Below the pieces are notes generated by a model, which was not told where the DNA came from, ran no database searches, and saw only the letters and a list, made by a program, of their open reading frames with translations. From RGIG1959 sp964564305 (GTDB taxonomy: Bacteria > Bacillota > Clostridia > Oscillospirales > Acutalibacteraceae): a stretch of DNA of 26,968 nt. Positions 1 through 6,901 of this stretch are shown one piece after another; position 1 is the stretch's first letter; each line of letters begins with the position of its first letter. The translations under genes were made by a program, and so were the position numbers. The stretch is from the NCBI GenBank assembly GCA_964564305.1, contig CAZMAM010000021.1, forward strand, positions 1 to 26,968, written 5' to 3'.

Positions 1-32
1 GCATTCATCGATTCAGGACGAGAATTTGCTTA

Positions 33-48
33 TTATGCGGTGTTGCCT
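33..48 (+). repeat. single MITE-like terminal repeat
   Basis: The sequence TTATGCGGTGTTGCCT is the right-hand version of the terminal repeat found at 2472-2550 and 26731-26906. Read on the minus strand it begins AGGCAACACCGCATAA. If this is the right end of an element, the rest lies to the left of the window. No partner end is visible in the first 32 bases. Confidence 0.5.
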
Positions 49-169
49 TAAGTTTAGCCGCATGCGAAATTTTTCGAAAATACGCAAAGAAACCCGATTT
101 TCCGGCTCTTTTCACATTTTTCTACCCTTTTCGCGCGGAAAATTTTTGAGTCTTCCCCGCGGCGCATCG

Positions 170-198
170 TTGCAACCGGGCAGAAAAAATGATATAAT
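170..198 (+). promoter_or_regulatory. sigma-A-type promoter of prs-apbE
   Basis: The -35 box TTGCAA (170-175) and the consensus -10 box TATAAT (193-198) are separated by exactly 17 bases. Transcription would start near 205, giving a leader of about 40 bases before prs. The bases between 50 and 165 hold no gene I can support. Confidence 0.8.
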
Positions 199-244
199 CA
201 TTGGGTAGGCCGACACCCCTGACCGCTTTTGGGAGGCAAATACC

Positions 245-1396
245 ATGACGGATTCCATGACGGCTGCGAAGCTGTTTGCCGAGGAGAAGCAAGTCGCGCC
301 GCTGCGCATTATCGCGTTACAGTCCGCGGAAGAACTGGGCAATAAAATCAATCATTATCTGACAAAGTGGGCAAGAGGCACCGCCGAAGAACAGGATACC
401 TTTTTGGTGGAGGCGCATTGCCCGCGTTTTTCGTCCGGAGACAGCAAGGGCATGATCAAATCGTCTATTCGCGGGGATGATTTATACATTCTGGTAGACG
501 TCGGCAATTACAGTTGTCACTACGATCTTTTCGGGTATACCAACCGAATGTCTCCCGACGACCATTATCAGGATCTCAAGCGAATTATTCAAGCCGCCAG
601 CGGAAAGGCGCACCGCATTAATGTGGTGATGCCCATTCTCTACGGCGGGCGGCAGCACCGGCGCAATTACCGCGAATCGCTGGATTGCGCCAACGCGCTT
701 CAGGAACTCACCGCCATGGGCGTATCCAATATCGTCACATTCGACGCGCACGATCCGAGGGTGTGCAACGCGATTCCCTTAACGGGATTTGACAACATCA
801 TTCCCTCCTACCAGGTGCTGAAAGCGCTTTTTCGCGCGGTACCGGATATTATTCCCAACCGGGACCATTTAATGGTCATTTCCCCGGATGAGGGCGCCAT
901 GAGCCGCAATATGTACTACGCCTCGGTGATGGAAGTAGATCTCGGGATGTTTTACAAACGCCGGGATTTTTCCACTGTCATCAACGGGCGCAACCCGATT
1001 GTCGCGCACGAATATCTGGGCAAGCCGGTTGAGGGCAAAGATGTCTTTATTGCGGACGATATTATCAGTTCGGGCGAATCCATGCTGGATATCGCCTACG
1101 AATTGAAAAAACGCCGGGCCAACCGCATCTACGCGTACGCGACATACGCGCTGTTTGCAAACGGGCTGGATAATTTCGATAAAGCGGTAGATGCGGGTAT
1201 TCTCAACGGCGTATTCGGCACCAACCTGACTTATCGCACGCCTCAGCTGCTCCAAAGAAAATGGTTCCACGAAGTAGACGTTTCCAAATATGTCTCATAT
1301 TTTATCGCTGCGCTCAACCGCGATGTTTCTGTCAGCACCATTATCGATCCGCATGCGAAAATCAAGCAGCTTTTAGCGGAGCATCGCGGAAAATGA
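245..1396 (+). CDS. prs: ribose-phosphate pyrophosphokinase (PRPP synthetase)
   Basis: This enzyme makes 5-phosphoribosyl-1-pyrophosphate from ribose 5-phosphate and ATP in the cytoplasm, feeding purine, pyrimidine, histidine and NAD synthesis. The 383-residue protein is longer than the usual ~315-residue Prs and matches the long form I know from Clostridia. The N-terminal phosphoribosyltransferase-like half carries SSIRGDDLYILVDVG and a FDAHDPR segment in place of the classical DLHA motif. The PRPP-binding loop is seen as ADDIISSGESMLD near residues 276-288. The start is chosen at 245 because GGGAGG lies 8 bases upstream; an ATG at 257 is a less likely alternative. Its stop overlaps a possible ATG of the next gene, so prs and apbE are probably co-transcribed from the 170-198 promoter. 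The assignment is firm; the functional effect of the divergent motifs cannot be judged here. Confidence 0.93.
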   Translation: MTDSMTAAKLFAEEKQVAPLRIIALQSAEELGNKINHYLTKWARGTAEEQDTFLVEAHCPRFSSGDSKGMIKSSIRGDDLYILVDVGNYSCHYDLFGYTNRMSPDDHYQDLKRIIQAASGKAHRINVVMPILYGGRQHRRNYRESLDCANALQELTAMGVSNIVTFDAHDPRVCNAIPLTGFDNIIPSYQVLKALFRAVPDIIPNRDHLMVISPDEGAMSRNMYYASVMEVDLGMFYKRRDFSTVINGRNPIVAHEYLGKPVEGKDVFIADDIISSGESMLDIAYELKKRRANRIYAYATYALFANGLDNFDKAVDAGILNGVFGTNLTYRTPQLLQRKWFHEVDVSKYVSYFIAALNRDVSVSTIIDPHAKIKQLLAEHRGK

Positions 1397-1410
1397 AAAG
1401 GGGAGATCAT

Positions 1411-2397
1411 GTGAAACGTGTCGGTATCTTGGTTCTCGCGCTTGCGTTGTGCCTATCGCTTTGCGGATGCAGCCGGCTGCCCATCTCTCAATCCGCGAGT
1501 TATCTGGATACAACGGTTCGGGTCGCCATTTACGATAACGAAAATACTTTTTTGCTGGACACCTGTATGACCCACATTCAGCAGCGGGAAGAACTGTGGT
1601 CGCGCACATTGGAGGACAGCGATGTTTCCAAAATCAACGCCGCCGCCGGACAGCCGGTGGAAATCAGCGCCGATACGGCGCAGCTGGTACGCACCGCTGC
1701 GGAATTTACCGAAAAAACCGACGGCGCTTTCGATATTACCGTTGCGCCGATTTTGGATTTGTGGGCAGCGGCGCAGGAAAGCGGCGCGCTTCCGTCCGAG
1801 GAGGCTCTTTCCGTTGCCGCCGCTTTAAGGGGAACCGTGGCGGTGGACGAAAACACGGTCACGCTGCCGTTTCCCAAAAGCGGAATCGATTTGGGCGGGA
1901 TTGCCAAAGGGCAAATAGCGGACGAACTGGCCGTTATTCTCAAAGAGGGCGGCAGCAACAGCGCGCTTATCGATTTGGGCGGAAATATTCTGACGGTCGG
2001 TACCCACCCGGACGGGCAGCCGTTTCGCGTCGGCATTGTGGATCCGCGCGATTCGCAGAAATTGATTGGTTCCGTGGAAGCCAGCAATATGTCGGTGGTC
2101 ACTTCGGGCTCGTATGAACGCGGTTACCAAGTGGGGGATGTCTTGTATTCCCATATTGTGGATCCGAGAACCGGCGTTCCGGTGGATAACGATTTGCTTT
2201 CGGTCACCGTGCTCTCCCCCCGTTCGGTGGAAGCGGACGCGCTCTCTACCGCCTGCTTTGTGATGGGTCTGAACGAGGCCAAAGCGCTTATTGAATCCTT
2301 GCCGGATACCGAAGCCGTTTTCGTGACCGCCGCGGGAGACATTGTTGCGACGTCGGGCGCGAAATTCACGGATAACCGTGAACAGACCGATGAATAA
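1411..2397 (+). CDS. apbE: FAD:protein FMN transferase, ApbE-family lipoprotein
   Basis: ApbE proteins attach FMN from FAD covalently to Ser/Thr residues of flavoproteins such as Rnf/Nqr subunits, outside the membrane. The N-terminus is a lipoprotein signal: MKR, a hydrophobic stretch, then the lipobox LCGC with the lipidated Cys at residue 20. Family motifs follow in order: YLDTTVRV, DLGGIAKGQIAD, SALIDLGGN, VTSGSYER, HIVDPRTG and ADALSTACFVMG. The length (328 residues) is normal. I prefer the GTG start at 1411, which has AGGGGAG 5 bases upstream and places the basic residues directly before the signal peptide. An ATG at 1393 overlapping the prs stop would add six residues. No rnf or nqr gene is in the window, so the target flavoprotein is unknown. 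A terminator follows 30 bases downstream. Confidence 0.93.
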   Translation: MKRVGILVLALALCLSLCGCSRLPISQSASYLDTTVRVAIYDNENTFLLDTCMTHIQQREELWSRTLEDSDVSKINAAAGQPVEISADTAQLVRTAAEFTEKTDGAFDITVAPILDLWAAAQESGALPSEEALSVAAALRGTVAVDENTVTLPFPKSGIDLGGIAKGQIADELAVILKEGGSNSALIDLGGNILTVGTHPDGQPFRVGIVDPRDSQKLIGSVEASNMSVVTSGSYERGYQVGDVLYSHIVDPRTGVPVDNDLLSVTVLSPRSVEADALSTACFVMGLNEAKALIESLPDTEAVFVTAAGDIVATSGAKFTDNREQTDE

Positions 2398-2426
2398 AAG
2401 CAGGCCTTGATAAAGCCGAAAATCAA

Positions 2427-2466
2427 AACCCGTTTTCCGGATTTTCCGAAAAACGGGTTCGTTTTT
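2427..2466. terminator. intrinsic terminator between apbE and folP
   Basis: The arms AACCCGTTTT and AAAACGGGTT flank a short loop and are followed on the plus strand by a T-rich tail (2461-2466). On the minus strand the tail is TTTTGATTTT. The hairpin can therefore serve both apbE and the convergent folP operon. Confidence 0.8.
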
Positions 2467-2471
2467 GCTTA

Positions 2472-2550
2472 AGGCAATACCGTATATACCGTATAAAGAT
2501 TTTCATGCGGATGGGCGATTCGGGCGGATGGTCTTTGTTCGGTGTGGCCT
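2472..2550. mobile_element. 79-bp MITE-like element at the folP 3' end
   Basis: The left end AGGCAATACCG (2472-2482) and the right end CGGTGTGGCCT (2540-2550) are inverted repeats matching at 9 of 11 positions. The same ends occur at 26731-26906 and as single copies at 33-48 and 23625-23640. Just inside the left end a 9-10 base unit (ACCGTATAT/ACCGTATAA) is duplicated. The element has no coding capacity. The folP stop codon TAG overlaps the right end. It is a non-autonomous element or its remnant by inference; no transposase is present. Confidence 0.55.
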
Positions 2551-3421
2551 AAAAAAAGTGATGATTTTCGCCGCTTTGTACAGGGTCATTTCTCGGAAAA
2601 GCCGGCTGATTTTCCGTGATGACGGCGTCCGTCACCGAGGCCGCCTGAACCGCCTGCGCGACGTCGTGCGCGCGAATGATCCGCGCTCCGTTAAACTGTG
2701 CCAGAGTATGCAGGGCAACGGTGCCCGACAGGCGCTGCTGCGGCGAGCCATTGCCGCCGTAAGCGGCGACTACCCGCTTGCGTGACGCGCCGCAAAGGAT
2801 GGCTACCTTGGGTAATCCGTCCGTAATCTCCGGCAGGCGGGCAATCATCGCAATATCCGCGGCACGGGTTTTGCCGAATCCGATTCCGATATCCAGACAC
2901 AGGCGTTCAAGCGGCAGACCGGCCCGTAAAGCGGCCGAAACGGCCCGGGCGAAAAACGCGCGGGCACTGTCAACCGCCTCTTCGGCGTCCATTTCCCTGT
3001 CTTTTGCGCCCGCAAAGGTAACAATCAGCCCCGCTCCGGTTTTGGCGGCAAGCGGCAGCATTTCGCCGTTCAGATTTCCGGAGACGTCGTTGATGATGGC
3101 GGCGCCGCGCTCCATCGCCTTTTCGGCGACAGCGGGGAAAAAGGTATCCACGGAAACGGGAATGTTGATATGCCTAGGCACGGTTTGCATGACTGGCGAC
3201 AGCCGGTTCCATTCCTCTTCTTCTCCCAGCGGTGTATGCCCAGGGCGGGTGGACTGCGCGCCGATATCCAGAATGGCGGCCCCTTCCCGCTCGATTTCTA
3301 CGGCGCGGTCAAGCGCCGCGTCTTCGGAAAAATATTTGTCCCCGTCGTAAAAGCTGTCCGGCGTAACGTTGAGAATACCCATAACCGCCGTGCGCCGCAG
3401 GGAAAGCCCGCAAAAAGTCAT
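2549..3421 (-). CDS. folP: dihydropteroate synthase
   Basis: DHPS joins p-aminobenzoate to 6-hydroxymethyl-dihydropterin diphosphate in folate synthesis. The 290-residue TIM barrel shows NVTPDSFYDG (about residues 18-27), DIGAQSTRPG (52-61), PVSVDTF, NDVSG, DIGIGFGKT, GASRK and the terminal RAHDV motif. The segment after the NDVSG strand reads LIVTFAGAKDRE, where most DHPS proteins have an MHM-type motif, a visible departure. The ATG at 3421 overlaps the pyrG stop (ATGA), indicating translational coupling as last gene of the hisH operon. In-frame codons further upstream lie inside pyrG and were rejected. The last residues and the TAG stop fall at the edge of a MITE-like repeat, so the native C-terminus may have been altered. 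Confidence 0.93.
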   Translation of the reverse strand: MTFCGLSLRRTAVMGILNVTPDSFYDGDKYFSEDAALDRAVEIEREGAAILDIGAQSTRPGHTPLGEEEEWNRLSPVMQTVPRHINIPVSVDTFFPAVAEKAMERGAAIINDVSGNLNGEMLPLAAKTGAGLIVTFAGAKDREMDAEEAVDSARAFFARAVSAALRAGLPLERLCLDIGIGFGKTRAADIAMIARLPEITDGLPKVAILCGASRKRVVAAYGGNGSPQQRLSGTVALHTLAQFNGARIIRAHDVAQAVQAASVTDAVITENQPAFPRNDPVQSGENHHFF

Positions 3422-5022
3422 TGTCGCTGCTCCCGGCGCTTTTTCGCCGCGGCGACCAAACCGGTGAACAGCGGATGCGGACGGTTGGGACGGGATTGAA
3501 ATTCGGGATGAAACTGACAGGCGACAAACCACGGATGGTCGGGAAGCTCCACCATTTCCACAATGCGCTTGTCCGGGGAAATGCCCGCCAGCAACATACC
3601 GTGGGATTCCATCTGATCGCGGTAATCGTTGTTAAATTCATACCGGTGACGGTGGCGTTCGTTGATGCGCTCCTCACCGTAAGCCGCATAGGCTTTGGAA
3701 CGGGTATCCAGCACGCACGGGTACTGACCGAGCCGCATGGTTCCTCCCCGCTGCGCAATTTCGCGCTGATCCGGCATCAGATCGATTACCGGGTGAGCGG
3801 TGGCGGGCAGTATCTCGGTGCTGTGCGCGTCCGCGAAGCCCAGTACATCCCTGGCAAACTCCACCACCGCGATTTGCATACCCAGACAAATGCCCAAATA
3901 CGGTATTTGATTTTCCCGCGCATACCGGGCCGCCGCAATCATGCCGTCAATTCCTCTGCTGCCGAATCCGCCCGGAACCAAAACGGCGTCCGCGTCTTTC
4001 AGGCGATTGGCGGCATTTTCCCCGGTTAACTGTTCGGAATCCACCCAGTCGATATGCACCGTGACGTCGGAGGAAATTCCGCCGTGTTTCAGCGCTTCGG
4101 CTACGGAGAGATACGCATCGTGCAGCGCGACATATTTGCCGACAAGGGCCACCGTAACCGATCCGGAAAGATGGCGCAGCCGGTCGAGCATGGTATTCCA
4201 TTCCCGTAAATCCGGCTTTTCCGTCTTCAGCCCCAGTTCGCGGCAGACTATTTCGCTCAGTCCCTCGTCTTCCAACGCGACCGGAGCTTCATATAAAATG
4301 GGTACATCGCGGTTTTGAATGACGCAATCCGGCTTGACGTTGCAAAAAAGCGCGATTTTGCGCTTTAAGTCATCGGTCAGGGCATGTTCCGTGCGGGCAA
4401 TGATGATATCCGGCTGAATGCCCAGCGAAAGCAGTTCTTTGACCGAATGCTGAGTCGGTTTGGTCTTCATTTCCTGAGAAGCCGACAGATACGGAACGAG
4501 TGTCACATGCACAAACAGGCAGTTGTGCCGGCCGTGTTCCACCGAAAACTGGCGGATTGCCTCTAAAAACGGAAGGCCCTCGATATCTCCTACCGTACCG
4601 CCGATTTCCAAAATATGGACATCGTATTTGTCCTCGTCCAGCGCGCAGCGGCGCTTGATTTCATCGGTGATGTGGGGAATAACCTGAACCGTTCCGCCGT
4701 CGTAATCGCCCTGCCGCTCTTTTTGCAGCACATGCCAATACACCTTGCCGGATGTAATGGACGAATTTTGCGAAAGATTGACGTCGATAAACCGTTCGTA
4801 ATGCCCCAAATCCAGATCGGTCTCCGCACCGTCCGCGGTGACGAACACTTCTCCGTGCTGAATGGGGTTCATGGTTCCCGGATCCACGTTCAGATACGGA
4901 TCCAATTTTTTGACCGAAACCGAAAGGCCGCGACATTTGAGCAGCCGCCCTAACGACGCGGCGGTTATGCCCTTGCCCAGCCCGGAGACTACGCCGCCGG
5001 TTACAAAGATATATTTCGCCAC
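3418..5022 (-). CDS. pyrG: CTP synthase (glutamine-hydrolysing)
   Basis: This enzyme aminates UTP to CTP using glutamine nitrogen and ATP. The 534-residue length is typical. The N-terminal synthetase domain starts with KYIFVTGGVVSGLGKG (P-loop-like) and continues with KLDPYLNVDPGTMNP and GGTVGDIEGLPFLEA. The C-terminal class I amidotransferase domain has GGFGSRG, the nucleophile in GICLGMQ near residue 378, and FHPEF near residues 507-511 for the His/Glu of the triad. The start codon is GTG at 5022. It sits 32 bases after hisF in the same operon and overlaps folP by four bases. It is the second class I glutamine amidotransferase in this operon, beside HisH. Confidence 0.97.
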   Translation of the reverse strand: MAKYIFVTGGVVSGLGKGITAASLGRLLKCRGLSVSVKKLDPYLNVDPGTMNPIQHGEVFVTADGAETDLDLGHYERFIDVNLSQNSSITSGKVYWHVLQKERQGDYDGGTVQVIPHITDEIKRRCALDEDKYDVHILEIGGTVGDIEGLPFLEAIRQFSVEHGRHNCLFVHVTLVPYLSASQEMKTKPTQHSVKELLSLGIQPDIIIARTEHALTDDLKRKIALFCNVKPDCVIQNRDVPILYEAPVALEDEGLSEIVCRELGLKTEKPDLREWNTMLDRLRHLSGSVTVALVGKYVALHDAYLSVAEALKHGGISSDVTVHIDWVDSEQLTGENAANRLKDADAVLVPGGFGSRGIDGMIAAARYARENQIPYLGICLGMQIAVVEFARDVLGFADAHSTEILPATAHPVIDLMPDQREIAQRGGTMRLGQYPCVLDTRSKAYAAYGEERINERHRHRYEFNNDYRDQMESHGMLLAGISPDKRIVEMVELPDHPWFVACQFHPEFQSRPNRPHPLFTGLVAAAKKRREQRQ

Positions 5023-5054
5023 AATTTTCCGCCTTTCCGCAACACAGCGCCATT

Positions 5055-5810
5055 TTACAGCCGAACCGGAACCCGTACGCTTTGCAAATAACGCTTTAAC
5101 GCCAGAATATCGATTTCATGATAGTGAAACAGGGACGCGGCCAGCGCGGCGTCCGCCCCGCCTTCGGTAAGCGCCTGCCGAAAATGTTCCATGGTGCCCG
5201 CTCCGCCCGATGCAATCACCGGAACCAAAACCGCCCGGGAAACGGCGGAGGTCAGTTCCAAATCGTACCCCGAGCGGGTTCCGTCCGCATCCATACTGGT
5301 GAGCAAAATTTCCCCGGCCCCGAGATTTTCCATTCGTTTGGCCCATTGCACGGCGTCGATTCCGGTATTCACACGTCCTCCGTACTGGTAGACTGTAAAT
5401 CCTCCGGGGCCGCGCTTGGCGTCGATTGCCGCCACAACGCACTGGCTCCCGAATTGCGCCGCGGCCTCCCGAACCAGTTCCGGCCGTTCAATGGCGGCGG
5501 AATTCAGGGAAACTTTATCCGCTCCCGCCAAAAGCACCGCGCGGATATCCTCGCAGGTGCGTATGCCTCCTCCCACCGTGAAGGGAATAGATAGCTCACG
5601 GGATACGCGCCGGGCAAGGGAACGCACGGTTTCCCGCTTTTCGTGAGACGCGGTGATATCCAGAAAAACCACTTCATCGGCCCCGGATTCGGAATAAGCC
5701 GCGGCGATTTCCGCCGGATCCCCGGCGTCCCGAAGCGAAACAAAGTTGATTCCCTTCACCACCCTGCCGTCTTTAATATCCAGGCAGGGAATAATCCTTT
5801 TGGCCAGCAT
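5055..5810 (-). CDS. hisF: imidazole glycerol phosphate synthase, cyclase subunit
   Basis: HisF takes ammonia from HisH and PRFAR and yields imidazole-glycerol phosphate (histidine branch) and AICAR (returned to purine synthesis). The 251-residue (beta/alpha)8 barrel opens with MLAKRIIPCLDIKDGRVVKG, placing the catalytic Asp at residue 11. The second catalytic Asp is in VVAAIDAKRG. Phosphate-binding loops are seen in FTVGGGIR, LLTSMDADGT and VIASGGAG. The ATG at 5810 shares one base with the hisH stop (TAATG), so the two subunits are translationally coupled. A longer in-frame reading upstream lies within hisH and was rejected. No other his gene is in the window. Confidence 0.97.
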   Translation of the reverse strand: MLAKRIIPCLDIKDGRVVKGINFVSLRDAGDPAEIAAAYSESGADEVVFLDITASHEKRETVRSLARRVSRELSIPFTVGGGIRTCEDIRAVLLAGADKVSLNSAAIERPELVREAAAQFGSQCVVAAIDAKRGPGGFTVYQYGGRVNTGIDAVQWAKRMENLGAGEILLTSMDADGTRSGYDLELTSAVSRAVLVPVIASGGAGTMEHFRQALTEGGADAALAASLFHYHEIDILALKRYLQSVRVPVRL

Positions 5811-6451
5811 TACCGATTGCCCCGCTTGACATAATCTAAAAAGCCCGCAAGCACCCGTTCGCCTGTTTTTCCCGATTTTTCCGGGTGGAACTGTGTGCCG
5901 AATACCGAACCCCGGCGCACCGCCGCGCAAAACCGGACGCCGTATTCGCAAACCGCCAGAATATCCCGTTCGTCTTCGGGGCAGCAGGCGTAGGAATGCA
6001 CAAAATACACGTACGCGCCGTCCGGCAGACCGTTTTGCAGCGGGTTTGGGCCGGTAAAACGCAATGTGTTCCAACCCATATGGGGAATCTTCAAAGGCCG
6101 CCCCGAAAAAGGATTGGTTCCGCCGGGCAGTTTTCGCACCGTTCCGGGAATAAACCCCAGCCCCTTTGTGCCGGGGCCCTCTTCGCTGCCGTCAAAAAGC
6201 GCCTGCATCCCCAGACAGATACCCAGAATCGGCTTGCCGGTTTCTTTGGCCGCTTGCAGCGCCCCGGCAAGTCCGCTGTTTCGAAGGGCGGCCATCGCCT
6301 GCGAAAACGCGCCGACTCCCGGCAAAATCAGCGCATCCGCCGCCATGGCCTCATCGGCGCGGGAAGTGACCTCCGACGGCTCCCCGAGCCGGTCCAAAGC
6401 GGTCTTTACGCTGGTCAGGTTGCCCGATCCGTAATCCAAAATGGCGACCAT
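5810..6451 (-). CDS. hisH: imidazole glycerol phosphate synthase, glutamine amidotransferase subunit
   Basis: HisH hydrolyses glutamine and channels ammonia to HisF. The 213-residue class I amidotransferase begins VAILDYGSGNL, has LILPGVGAF, the nucleophile Cys79 in GICLGMQ, and the His/Glu pair in FHPEK (about residues 188-192). The ATG at 6451 is chosen because GGGAGG lies just upstream and the protein then starts at the usual family position; longer in-frame readings up to 6553 would cover the promoter. It is the first gene of the hisH-hisF-pyrG-folP operon. Confidence 0.96.
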   Translation of the reverse strand: MVAILDYGSGNLTSVKTALDRLGEPSEVTSRADEAMAADALILPGVGAFSQAMAALRNSGLAGALQAAKETGKPILGICLGMQALFDGSEEGPGTKGLGFIPGTVRKLPGGTNPFSGRPLKIPHMGWNTLRFTGPNPLQNGLPDGAYVYFVHSYACCPEDERDILAVCEYGVRFCAAVRRGSVFGTQFHPEKSGKTGERVLAGFLDYVKRGNR

Positions 6452-6508
6452 CGCCGTGCCTCCCACTTGCAAAACGCGCGCCGCGCAAAGCGCGCCGGCT
6501 TCCTGTTC

Positions 6509-6537
6509 AGTATACCGCAAGAACGAACCGTTGTCAA
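6509..6537 (-). promoter_or_regulatory. promoter of the hisH-hisF-pyrG-folP operon
   Basis: On the minus strand TTGACA (6537-6532) and TATACT (6514-6509) are separated by 17 bases, close to the sigma-A consensus. The leader before hisH is about 50 bases and is rich in GCGCGC palindromes that could form a small hairpin. I see no T-box or his attenuator. Confidence 0.8.
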
Positions 6538-6648
6538 ATCCCGCGCCCGGCATTTTTCGCCCGCGCTTGGCCCAAATTTTATTCTATACCGCCAAGTTGT
6601 TTCTCATTGAAAAATATGCAAATTTTCTTTTCAACCGCACTTCGTGTC

Positions 6649-6678
6649 TTGCATTTTCCCCCTTTTCTGGTGTATGAT
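6649..6678 (+). promoter_or_regulatory. promoter upstream of the phosphohexomutase gene
   Basis: TTGCAT (6649-6654) and TATGAT (6673-6678) are separated by 18 bases, with TG directly before the -10. The start would lie near 6685, leaving a leader of about 215 bases before the ATG at 6902. Confidence 0.6.
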
Positions 6679-6684
6679 ATATTA

Positions 6685-6901
6685 GCGGATAGGGCCGCGC
6701 AAAGGCTGCGGGGCTTCAAGCACGGCAGCGGGCTTTCGGCAAAGCCGGCAGTTTCGGTTTGGTGATTTTGCCCGGCGGTTTGGCCGGTTTTGCTTTGAAA
6801 AAGAGGCATCGGCCGTGCGCCTGTGCTGCGGAAATCTGTGCGCGGCGTTTTGGTAAAATTTTTGGGCGCTTTGAGTACATGCTGTGAAAGGGAGGTTTAT
6901 C
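6685..6901 (+). other. long untranslated leader without recognised structure
   Basis: No gene fits between the promoter and the start at 6902. The first 150 bases are GC-rich and contain many short complementary runs around GGCTTTCGGCAAAGCC (6728-6743). I could not match this to a riboswitch class. It is recorded as a possible structured leader only. Confidence 0.3.

Noticed and set aside
1261..1410. N-terminal extension of apbE upstream of 1411
   Set aside because: It lies inside prs, and the lipoprotein signal peptide begins at 1411 behind a good ribosome site.
6452..6508. T-box or histidine attenuator before hisH
   Set aside because: The leader is only about 50 bases with no His codon run and no T-box motif.
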